Assembly: GCA_035513655.1 (NCBI GenBank)
Contig: DATKBV010000434.1
Coordinates: 1 to 13,338 of the forward strand
Origin: GCA-2726245 sp035513655
Lineage (GTDB): Bacteria > Planctomycetota > Planctomycetia > Pirellulales > Pirellulaceae
DNA: 13,338 bases
Direction of reading: 5' to 3'
The notes beneath the pieces were generated by a model. The model saw only the letters and a list, made by a program, of their open reading frames with translations. It was not told the DNA's origin and searched no databases. The stretch's first letter is position 1, and the number at the start of each line of letters is the position of its first letter. Position numbers and translations under genes: made by a program. This document shows positions 1 to 6,806 of this stretch, one piece after another.

Positions 1-1
1 G

Positions 2-1225
2 GAGATTCGCGGCGAGTTTCAGCCGATCGCGACTTCGCTGCCGGGCTTGCAAATCTGCGAGCACTTGCCAAACACCGCGCGGCTGATGCACAAAGCGTGT
101 CTCATCCGCAGCGTGACGCACAACTACAACGCGCACAATCCGCTCAACATTATGACCGGCTTTCTAGGCGGCGATCCGAATCAACTCAAGCCGGAAAGGA
201 CTGACCCGCCTGACATCGGCGCAATCTGCCAGTATCTGGACATGGGTCCGAGCGACATGCCCGGCGCTTTTTGCCTGCCCTGCTATCCCGGCTGGGGAGA
301 ACGCTCGCAGTACCCTGGCATCCGGCGGCCCGGACCGTACGGCGGTTTCTTGGGCAGCCAGTACGATCCGTTGTTCAGCATCTGCAACCCGACCTTCGAC
401 CACGTTCCCGAGCGAAAGTATTATGACCCCGTGTGGCCGATGGGCGAGCCGATGCTGCCGCTCGACGAGTCGCCGGCTGAGATGACTCTCGACAGGCTCA
501 ACGAGCGGCGGACGTTGCTCCAACAATTTGACGATCAGTTTCGACAGCTTGATGCCGCTCCAGCCGTCAACCGCATGGACGATGCCGTCGGCCGGATGAA
601 CAAAGTCAAGCAGCAGGCCTTCGCCATGATCCGGTCCAGTCGCACGCGAGACGCCTTCGATCTGGCGCGCGAGTCGGACGAGACGCGGGAGCGTTACGGG
701 AGGAATCTACACGGGTCGAGTATGCTGGTCGCGCGGCGGTTGGTCGAAGCCGGAGTGCCCTTCATCAGCGTCCACGCCGAGAACTTCATTCCACACGGTT
801 TCACGTACGACATGCACGAAAATAATTTCGGCATGCTGAAGAACTACAATTTGCCGGTACTCGACAAGTGCTATCCCGCGCTCGTGGAAGATCTGGAGTC
901 GCGTGGTTTGCTGGATTCGACGTTGATCGTGGTCATGGGCGAGATGGGCCGCTCGCCGAAAGTGAACGACAAGGCAGGTCGCGACCATTGGCCACAATGC
1001 GGTTTCTGCTTGCTGACCGGCGGCGGCGTGACGCCCGGTTCCGTCTTCGGCGCGTCGGATAAACATGCGGCCTATCCCGTCAGCGACGCCGTTTCACCAA
1101 GCGACATCGTGGCCACGATCTATCACCTGTTGGGCATCGACTCGCAAATGACCGTGAATGATCCCGCGGGCCGCCCGATCTCCATCGCCCACGGTGGAAA
1201 CGTGATCCGGGACGTTGTCGCCTGA
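2..1225 (+). CDS. DUF1501 family protein, 3' part (5' end outside window)
   Basis: The reading frame is open from the first bases (EIRGEFQPIATSLPGLQICEHLP) before any start codon, so the gene is cut by the left edge; about 407 residues are present. Visible family signatures are LMHKACLIRSVTHN near the start of the visible part, LVARRLVEAGVPFISVH in the middle, and the C-terminal ALVEDLESRGLLDSTLIVVMGEMGR...GRDHWP block. DUF1501 proteins belong to the alkaline-phosphatase/sulfatase-like fold and are abundant secreted proteins in planctomycetes, where they commonly sit beside DUF1549/DUF1553 cytochrome-like genes. The Asp and His of GRDHWP may be metal ligands (inference from the fold). The exact substrate is not known. 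The missing N-terminus would be expected to hold an export signal. A TTG at base 47 is internal and should not be taken as the start. The gene ends inside a hairpin. Family assignment is very sure; function is not. Confidence 0.93.
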   Translation, partial: EIRGEFQPIATSLPGLQICEHLPNTARLMHKACLIRSVTHNYNAHNPLNIMTGFLGGDPNQLKPERTDPPDIGAICQYLDMGPSDMPGAFCLPCYPGWGERSQYPGIRRPGPYGGFLGSQYDPLFSICNPTFDHVPERKYYDPVWPMGEPMLPLDESPAEMTLDRLNERRTLLQQFDDQFRQLDAAPAVNRMDDAVGRMNKVKQQAFAMIRSSRTRDAFDLARESDETRERYGRNLHGSSMLVARRLVEAGVPFISVHAENFIPHGFTYDMHENNFGMLKNYNLPVLDKCYPALVEDLESRGLLDSTLIVVMGEMGRSPKVNDKAGRDHWPQCGFCLLTGGGVTPGSVFGASDKHAAYPVSDAVSPSDIVATIYHLLGIDSQMTVNDPAGRPISIAHGGNVIRDVVA

Positions 1226-1243
1226 TCTTCGCCCAGGCGACAA
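1215..1243 (+). terminator. Hairpin spanning the DUF1501 stop codon, likely terminator
   Basis: A perfect 10-bp stem (TTGTCGCCTG at 1215-1224, CAGGCGACAA at 1234-1243) closes a 9-nt loop. The TGA stop (1223-1225) lies at the top of the left arm and start of the loop. There is no good T-tract after it (TTGCCCC), so classical intrinsic termination is uncertain; it may instead stabilise the 3' end of the mRNA. Confidence 0.5.
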
Positions 1244-1298
1244 TTGCCCCATGATCATTGCAATCGACTTCCGAAGGCTGCTGCGCCAAAATGGGAAA

Positions 1299-1316
1299 GC
1301 GGCGACAAGTCGCCGC
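1299..1316. repeat. Perfect palindrome GCGGCGAC-AA-GTCGCCGC
   Basis: Two 8-bp arms are separated by two bases in the spacer between DUF1501 and the sigma operon. It shares the GGCGACAA core with the hairpin 55 bases upstream. It could be a second stem-loop, a protein-binding palindrome, or one copy of a dispersed REP-like element; only one copy is seen in this window. Confidence 0.5.
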
Positions 1317-1328
1317 ACTCCAAAGGGG

Positions 1329-1359
1329 AAATTATTTGGGGGCACAAAAAATTATTTGG
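1329..1359. repeat. 11-bp direct repeat with 20-bp period
   Basis: AAATTATTTGG occurs exactly at 1329-1339 and again at 1349-1359, separated by 9 bases. The AT-rich repeat unit stands out from the GC-rich surroundings. A 20-bp spacing places both copies on the same face of the DNA helix, as expected for a paired operator just upstream of the candidate promoter at 1384. Function is inferred from layout only. Confidence 0.45.
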
Positions 1360-1383
1360 CGGGCTAGAGCAGCGGAACGCTAG

Positions 1384-1408
1384 GGAACAAGTAGGTGGCT
1401 ACAACGTG
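1384..1408 (+). promoter_or_regulatory. Candidate ECF-type promoter (GGAAC-N16-CGTG)
   Basis: GGAAC at 1384-1388 is followed after 16 bases by CGTG at 1405-1408. This is the general architecture of ECF sigma promoters (GGAAC -35, CGT-type -10, 16-17 bp apart). It lies 40 bp upstream of the GTG start at 1448 and could drive the small protein, sigma factor and kinase together, giving autoregulation. A second GGAAC at 1374-1378 has no matching -10. An alternative TATAAC at 1416-1421 lacks a convincing -35. Promoters of this sigma family are poorly characterised, so the match is suggestive only. Confidence 0.35.
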
Positions 1409-1434
1409 AGCCATTTATAACCCGATACTCGATC

Positions 1435-1441
1435 AAAGGAG
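1435..1441 (+). promoter_or_regulatory. Strong Shine-Dalgarno AAAGGAG fixing a GTG start
   Basis: AAAGGAG ends six bases before the GTG at 1448. It is the best ribosome binding site on the plus strand of the window and settles the start of the small gene, which has no suitable ATG nearby. Confidence 0.7.
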
Positions 1442-1447
1442 TCCACC

Positions 1448-1810
1448 GTGCTAGCCACTCAACGTCTTTTTACCGCCACGTCCGACGCGATCCGCCAGGA
1501 GCTGTTCCAGATGATCGCGCACCTACTCCAGACAATGCGCCAAAATCAGGAACTGCTCGAACAATTGCAACAAGTCCGTGACCTGATCGAGGCGCTTCCG
1601 CTGGCTACAAGCGAGTACGGTACGGCGGCTAACCGCCTGCGCAATGCCCACCGATACCTGGTCTCACAAGAGCGCGGAGCCGCTCGTTACGAGCTGCAAG
1701 TGTTGGCCGGCACCTTGCGCCCCGATGTCCCATACAGCGCCACCCCCGCCCGTCCCCGGACGCGGCATCGGACAGGGCGCTTGCAATCGGGGCGCACAGG
1801 TACTAGTTAG
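1448..1810 (+). CDS. Small helical (coiled-coil-like) protein, unknown function
   Basis: I do not recognise this 120-residue protein. It starts at a GTG with a strong AAAGGAG site. Residues about 10-50 are Gln/Leu-rich and look like an amphipathic helix or coiled coil (QELFQMIAHLLQTM, NQELLEQLQQVRDLIEAL). Residues 58-90 are also likely helical. The last 25 or so residues are basic and Pro/Thr/Arg-rich and probably disordered. There is no signal peptide, membrane segment or Cys motif, so a cytoplasmic protein is expected. It is the first gene after the regulatory spacer and sits 61 bp before the sigma factor in the same direction, so it may be co-transcribed with the sigma-kinase pair. A role as a regulator or adaptor of that pair is possible but rests on position alone. 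Confidence 0.7.
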   Translation: MLATQRLFTATSDAIRQELFQMIAHLLQTMRQNQELLEQLQQVRDLIEALPLATSEYGTAANRLRNAHRYLVSQERGAARYELQVLAGTLRPDVPYSATPARPRTRHRTGRLQSGRTGTS

Positions 1811-1871
1811 TAGGCGCGCGTCCCTCCAGGTGTGTACATTGGACACGGCAGCTTAACAACGAGACGCAAAG

Positions 1872-2486
1872 ATGTCCTTGGACGAAGACTCCGTGACCGC
1901 GTGGATGGACGGGCTCAAGGCCGGCAGCGCAGATGCTGCCGGTAAGATCTGGCACCGCTACGTGGAGCAGTTGGTCCGGCACGCCCGCCGCAAACTTGGT
2001 CGCAGCCCGCGGAGGGCCGTGGATGAAGAGGATGTGGTGCTTTCAGCCTTTGACGGGTTCCTACGGGGAGTTGATGACGGACGGTTCGTGAACCTCGACG
2101 ACCGCGACGACCTCTGGCAGGTGCTGGTGATGCTCACTGAGCGGCGGGCGATTGCCCAACGGCGACGCGAGATGGCGCTCAAACGGGGTGGCGGTCAGGT
2201 CCGTGGAGAGTCGGTGTTTGGACAGCACGACAGTCAGGGCTCGCAAAAACCCGGCTTGGATCAGGCTGTCTGCCGCGCGGCCACGCCCGCCTTTGCCGCC
2301 GAGATGGCACAACGACTTCGTCATCTGCTGGAGGGTCTTGCGGACGACATGCAACGACAAATCGTCGTTGGCAAGCTGGAGGGCCGGACTAACGCGGAAC
2401 TGGCCAAAAAATTGGGGGTCAGTCTGCGAAGTGTGGAGCGAAAGCTCGGCATCATTCGCGATAAATGGAGCGGAGACTGCGAATGA
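1872..2486 (+). CDS. ECF-like RNA polymerase sigma factor (planctomycete Sigma70_ECF type)
   Basis: This 204-residue protein directs RNA polymerase to a specific promoter set. Region 2 covers about residues 28-110, with the core-binding acidic motif DEED at 51-54 (equivalent to DAED of other ECF factors) followed by VVLSAFDGFLRG and the DNA-contact stretch DRDDLWQVLVMLTERRAIAQRRRE. A low-complexity linker follows. Region 4 covers about 155-198 with the helix-turn-helix RTNAELAKKLGVSLRSVERKLGIIRDKW. It has no membrane segment and no anti-sigma gene beside it. The ATG at 1872 has only a weak GAG upstream, which suggests reliance on coupling or low expression. Its TGA stop overlaps the ATG of the kinase gene (ATGA), so the two proteins are probably made in a fixed ratio. 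In planctomycetes this sigma family is often found next to Ser/Thr kinases. Identification is very sure; the regulon is unknown. Confidence 0.93.
   Translation: MSLDEDSVTAWMDGLKAGSADAAGKIWHRYVEQLVRHARRKLGRSPRRAVDEEDVVLSAFDGFLRGVDDGRFVNLDDRDDLWQVLVMLTERRAIAQRRREMALKRGGGQVRGESVFGQHDSQGSQKPGLDQAVCRAATPAFAAEMAQRLRHLLEGLADDMQRQIVVGKLEGRTNAELAKKLGVSLRSVERKLGIIRDKWSGDCE
1921..1942 (+). other. Perfect hairpin in the early sigma coding sequence
   Basis: CCGGCAGC (1921-1928) and GCTGCCGG (1935-1942) form an 8-bp GC-rich stem with a 6-nt loop, 50 bases into the sigma gene. It encodes GSADAAG, so codon constraint may explain it; an effect on translation or transcript stability is also possible. Confidence 0.4.
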
Positions 2487-5400
2487 ACGGGTCTGCAGGG
2501 CAATCGCGAAATCAACAGCCGATGTCTCGCCGCGAGCGTGTGGATCAAGTGTGTGACAGGTTCGAGCAGCAGTGGCGTGCTGGACAGAATCCTCGCATCG
2601 AAGACTTCTTGGACCAGACGGAGAATAACGACCGGCAGCATTTGTTGCGGGAGCTGATCGCGTTGGAGATGTCACTAAGCCGGGACGCTGGCCAGGATGG
2701 CGACCCGCAACAATATCGGCAGCGATTTCCCGGGGACGCTACCGTCGTCGAATCGGCGTTAAAGTTCTATTGCCATTATCTCGCTGAGACCTGCTCGTTG
2801 GACTTGACCGTCAATCACCAGTTCGAAGACGAATTGCATGCCCCAGTGCAGGACTCGTCGGCTCCCGGCGAAGCGATCCCGGAAGCCATCGATCGCTATA
2901 AGATTTTGCGTCGTTTGGGCCGAGGCGGATTTGCGGTCGTCTACCTGGCCCACGACACACGACTCGATCGGCTGGTGGCGCTCAAGGTCCCCCGGCTGGA
3001 CCGATTTGACAACAGCGCCGCGCTGGATCTATTCGTCCAGGAGGCCTACAGTTCCGCCCAACTCGACCATCCGGGTATCGTTCGGATTTACGATGTGCAA
3101 CGAGAACCGGACCTCGTTTACATTGTGCAGCAGTACATTGATGGCGCAGACCTTGCTGCTCGCATCAAAGTTGGTCGCCTGTCCTCGCAACAGACCGCCG
3201 ATCTCCTGATCGCGGTCGCGGAAGCCGTGGGCTTCGCCCATGAGCGAGGATTCTGTCATCGTGACTTGAAGCCCGCCAATCTGTTGATCGACGCCAATGG
3301 CCGGCCTTATGTCGCCGACTTCGGCTTGGCGTTACATGAAAGCACGCAGCGTGGCCGGGCCGGCGAAGTGGCAGGCACTCCGGACTACATGTCGCCGGAA
3401 CAGGCACGGGGCGAGGTTCATCGGCTGGATGGCCGCAGCGATATCTGGAGCCTCGGCGTGATCATGTACGAACTGCTGACCGGGCGCCGCCCGTTTTCAG
3501 GAGAGACACGCTCACGATTGCGGGACGAGATCCTGCACCGCGATCCCCGGCCGCCTCGCATGATTGAACCCGAGGTGCCCCGCGAACTGGCCCGTATCTG
3601 TCTGGCATGCCTCTGTAAGAAAGCCACGGATCGCTACCAGACCACCACCGACTTGATCGAAGACCTGCGGCATTGGCTCGCAGACGAAGCGGCTGCGAAG
3701 ACCGGCCCCATGCTGTCCGAGGGGGATGAACCACCGAGCAGCCAAGCGACGGTCAAGATTGTGCCTAAGGGACTGCGCAGTTTCGATGCCAGTGACGCCG
3801 ATTTTTTCCTGGAGCTGCTGCCTGGGCCACGCGATCGGGAAGGGCTGCCCAAGCGTGTCCGTTTTTGGAAGACGCAAATCGAGAAGATGCATTCTGAAGA
3901 GACGTTCCCCGTGGGGCTGATGTACGGCCCGAGTGGCTGCGGCAAGTCGTCACTCGTAAAGGCGGGACTGATTCCCAGGCTCAGTGATGAAGTGCTTCCC
4001 GTGTACGTGGAGGCCACGGCGGAGGACACGGAAGTACGTTTAATCAAGGCCCTCCGGAGGAGCTGTCCCGATCTGCCCGTCGATGATAGTTTGCCAGATC
4101 TGATCGCACGTCTGCGGAGTAGCGGCGGTTGGCGAGACCGTAAGGTGCTGCTGGTCATCGACCAGTTCGAACAATGGTTGCATGTTCACGAGTCACTCGA
4201 AGACAGCCAACTGGTTGCCGCATTGCGGCAGTGCGATGGCGGCAGCGTACAGTGCCTGGTATTGGTACGTGACGACTTTTATGCGTCGCTCAATCGGTTC
4301 TTCCAACAGCTCGAGATCCGCATTGTGGAAGAACACAACTCGGCGCTCGTGGATCTTTTCGACGCCGATCACGCCCGCAAGGTGCTGACCGCGATCGGAC
4401 GGGCTTACGGCAAGCTGCCCGAACCGCCTGTCGAGCCCAGCGATGAACAGACACGCTTCTTGCAGCATGCCATCAAGGAACTGGCCGATGACGGCAAGGT
4501 GATCTGCGTGCGACTGGCCGTGTTCGCCGAAATGATGAAGGGACGGCCGTGGACCGATGAAAGCCTGCGCGAAGTCGGTGGCACCGAGGGTGTGGGTGTG
4601 AGCTTCCTGGATGAGACATTTTGCGCACGGACCGCGTCTCCGTCACACCGGCTGCACCACAAGGCAATCGAATCTGTCTTGGAGGCCCTGTTGCCCGAGC
4701 ACGGCACCGACATCAAAGGTCAGATGAAGTCTTTCGCTGCGTTGCAGAAAGTGTCCGGGTACGTTGACCGTCCGACTGACTTTGAGGCTCTCTTGCGAAT
4801 CCTGGACAGCGAAGTGCGGCTGATCACTCCCACGGAGCCGGACGAAATCGCCGCGGAGAACTGTGGGGCGCGTGAGACGGAACGAGCCAAGTATTTCCAA
4901 CTCACTCACGACTTCCTGGTGCCGGCACTTCGCAAATGGGTGTTTCGCAAGCGAATGGAGACGCGGCGAGGGCGAACGCAATTGATGCTTGAGGAGCGGG
5001 CAAGGATCTGGCAGGCCCACCAAACGCCAAGGCAGTTGCCAACTTCGATGGAATGGATCACCATTCGAGCGCTTACCAAGCCCAGGACTTGGACGGGCTC
5101 CCAGCGACAGATGATGCAACGGGCGGGGTGGCTTCATGGGCTTCGTTGGGGGCTGGTACTCGTCGTCGTGTTCGCTGTCGCCGTAGCCTTTTATTCGTAT
5201 AAGACTCGGAAAGACGCTTATATTGCATCGCACGAAAGGGACAACAGCCGCCGTCGCGCCGAGTTGCTGATCGACGGCCTACTTGCTGCCCCGGCCGACG
5301 CGGTGCCCTATGCGGTGCAGAACCTAGAGCCATTGCGCGAATATGTCGTTCCGATTCTGCGAGAGCTGTTCGAAGCCGAAGATACCGAAGCATTGCGCCG

Positions 5401-6805
5401 TCTGCGTGCTGCGGTGGCCCTCAGCGAGTTTGGGGAAGGGGAATGCGAGTTCCTCGTCACGAGTATCGCTGAGGCTCCCGCCGATGAATGCGCTAACATT
5501 GTGGCTGCACTAAACCACCAAAGGACGGTTGCAGTAAATCTGCTTCGGCAACAAGTGGAGTTGGCGGCAGTGGATGAGAAATGGGAACCCCGGGCTCGCA
5601 TGGCAATCGCGATGCTCCATCTCGGCGATGCACGGGTAGCGAGGGAAATGGCCGGAAGCCGATCCGATCCCACTCCGAGGACCTTCTTGATTGACACCAT
5701 TCGGACTTGGAACGCATCGGTGCAGCAACTCGTGGAAGTTGCCGACGCGGACGAAGATGCTGCCTTTCGGTCAGGAGTCTGCCTTGGGATCGGAAGTATC
5801 CCGCCCGACAACCTGTCGGTTCACGAACTGGGACGGCTGGTGCCGATCGTTTCCGATTGGTACGTGAACAAATCTGACAGCACCACGCACAGCGCAGCTG
5901 GATGGACGTTACAGCGCTGGAACCGGTCGCTTCCAGCGATCTCGTCGGGCGTTAAGCCGAACGACCGCAGTGACTGGCATGTCAACAGCATCGGCATGAC
6001 AATGCTGGCCATTCCCGCGGGGAGTTTTGTACGCAAGCGCAAAGCGACCGATCCCAGCACTTCTTCCGTTCTCGTTGAACGCGATCAAATCGTTACGTTG
6101 ACACGCCCATTCTGGCTCAGTGATCGCGAGGTCTCACGGGACGCATTTCAACAGTTTATGGACGACTCTGGTTATCCGAGTGAAGACAAGCCGAGTGGTT
6201 GGAGCGGTGCCGATGTGGCACGCAGCCCAACTTCAGCGCATCCCGTCCAGCAAGTAAGCTGGGTCGATGCAGTTCTGTATTGCAATTGGATGAGCCAGAA
6301 GGAGCAATTGACCCGCTGCTACGAGTTTAGGAATTCGGCGTGGGTGCTCAACTCGAATGCAGAGGGCTACCGCTTGCCTACCGAAGCAGAATGGGAGCAC
6401 GCGTGCCGGGCAGGTACGTTGACCGATTTCTCGTCAGCAAGTCAGCATCATGTGTTGAGCCAATTCGCGGTCTATCAGGCAAATCAGACCGAAGTCTGTG
6501 GTAGTCGCAAACCGAACGGCTGGGGTCTATTCGATATTCATGGCAACGTCAACGAATGGTGCCAGGACTGGTATGATCTTTATCCCGCCGAACCTGCCTT
6601 GCGCAACCCGACGGGACCTGCGCAAGGAAATCGGCGAGTCCTACGGAGCGGATCGTTCGACTACCAAGCGGTGTTTGCCCGTTCGTCGGAACGTTCGCGC
6701 GCCGCGCCAACGTTTCGTAGTTTCACGAGTGGATTCCGCCCGGCGCGAAATCGCCTCCTGGTATCCGACGACGATACCATCCGAGGCGATATCGAAACCA
6801 AGTGA
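2483..6805 (+). CDS. Bifunctional-type Ser/Thr kinase / STAND NTPase / membrane / FGE-domain protein
   Basis: This 1440-residue membrane signalling protein starts at the ATG at 2483, which overlaps the sigma stop (ATGA) and has GGAG seven bases upstream; the ATG at 2465 is possible but less well placed. Residues 1-100 carry the planctomycete leader found before many kinases (RIEDFL, LLRELIALE, YRQRFP). Residues about 137-405 are a complete kinase: GRGGFAVVYLAHD, K168, catalytic HRD with D261, DFG with D279, GTPDYMSPEQARGE. Residues about 435-860 form an nSTAND1-like P-loop module with Walker A GPSGCGKS (482-489) and Walker B VLLVIDQFEQWL (D560, E563). One transmembrane helix lies at 889-905. 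A helical HEAT-like stretch follows (about 915-1150). The C-terminus (about 1169-1432) is an FGE/SUMF1 domain (IGMTMLAIPAGSF, YRLPTEAEWEHACRAG, HGNVNEWCQDWYD, SGFRPAR). The kinase and NTPase should be cytoplasmic and the rest external. The FGE domain lacks both catalytic cysteines (Y1394 and A1399 occupy the sites), so it is probably a binding domain. No pseudogene features are seen. Confidence 0.93.
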   Translation: MNGSAGQSRNQQPMSRRERVDQVCDRFEQQWRAGQNPRIEDFLDQTENNDRQHLLRELIALEMSLSRDAGQDGDPQQYRQRFPGDATVVESALKFYCHYLAETCSLDLTVNHQFEDELHAPVQDSSAPGEAIPEAIDRYKILRRLGRGGFAVVYLAHDTRLDRLVALKVPRLDRFDNSAALDLFVQEAYSSAQLDHPGIVRIYDVQREPDLVYIVQQYIDGADLAARIKVGRLSSQQTADLLIAVAEAVGFAHERGFCHRDLKPANLLIDANGRPYVADFGLALHESTQRGRAGEVAGTPDYMSPEQARGEVHRLDGRSDIWSLGVIMYELLTGRRPFSGETRSRLRDEILHRDPRPPRMIEPEVPRELARICLACLCKKATDRYQTTTDLIEDLRHWLADEAAAKTGPMLSEGDEPPSSQATVKIVPKGLRSFDASDADFFLELLPGPRDREGLPKRVRFWKTQIEKMHSEETFPVGLMYGPSGCGKSSLVKAGLIPRLSDEVLPVYVEATAEDTEVRLIKALRRSCPDLPVDDSLPDLIARLRSSGGWRDRKVLLVIDQFEQWLHVHESLEDSQLVAALRQCDGGSVQCLVLVRDDFYASLNRFFQQLEIRIVEEHNSALVDLFDADHARKVLTAIGRAYGKLPEPPVEPSDEQTRFLQHAIKELADDGKVICVRLAVFAEMMKGRPWTDESLREVGGTEGVGVSFLDETFCARTASPSHRLHHKAIESVLEALLPEHGTDIKGQMKSFAALQKVSGYVDRPTDFEALLRILDSEVRLITPTEPDEIAAENCGARETERAKYFQLTHDFLVPALRKWVFRKRMETRRGRTQLMLEERARIWQAHQTPRQLPTSMEWITIRALTKPRTWTGSQRQMMQRAGWLHGLRWGLVLVVVFAVAVAFYSYKTRKDAYIASHERDNSRRRAELLIDGLLAAPADAVPYAVQNLEPLREYVVPILRELFEAEDTEALRRLRAAVALSEFGEGECEFLVTSIAEAPADECANIVAALNHQRTVAVNLLRQQVELAAVDEKWEPRARMAIAMLHLGDARVAREMAGSRSDPTPRTFLIDTIRTWNASVQQLVEVADADEDAAFRSGVCLGIGSIPPDNLSVHELGRLVPIVSDWYVNKSDSTTHSAAGWTLQRWNRSLPAISSGVKPNDRSDWHVNSIGMTMLAIPAGSFVRKRKATDPSTSSVLVERDQIVTLTRPFWLSDREVSRDAFQQFMDDSGYPSEDKPSGWSGADVARSPTSAHPVQQVSWVDAVLYCNWMSQKEQLTRCYEFRNSAWVLNSNAEGYRLPTEAEWEHACRAGTLTDFSSASQHHVLSQFAVYQANQTEVCGSRKPNGWGLFDIHGNVNEWCQDWYDLYPAEPALRNPTGPAQGNRRVLRSGSFDYQAVFARSSERSRAAPTFRSFTSGFRPARNRLLVSDDDTIRGDIETK

Positions 6806-6806
6806 T

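Noticed and set aside
2061..2675. Minus-strand open frame of 204 codons across the sigma/kinase junction
   Set aside because: It lies opposite two well-identified genes and its protein shows no domain; the length reflects codon bias of the real strand.
6600..6805. Possible variable region of a diversity-generating retroelement at the end of the FGE domain
   Set aside because: FGE/C-type-lectin domains are common targets, but the window has no reverse transcriptase and no second near-copy of this stretch that could serve as template, and the codons are not enriched for the AAY-type sites expected.
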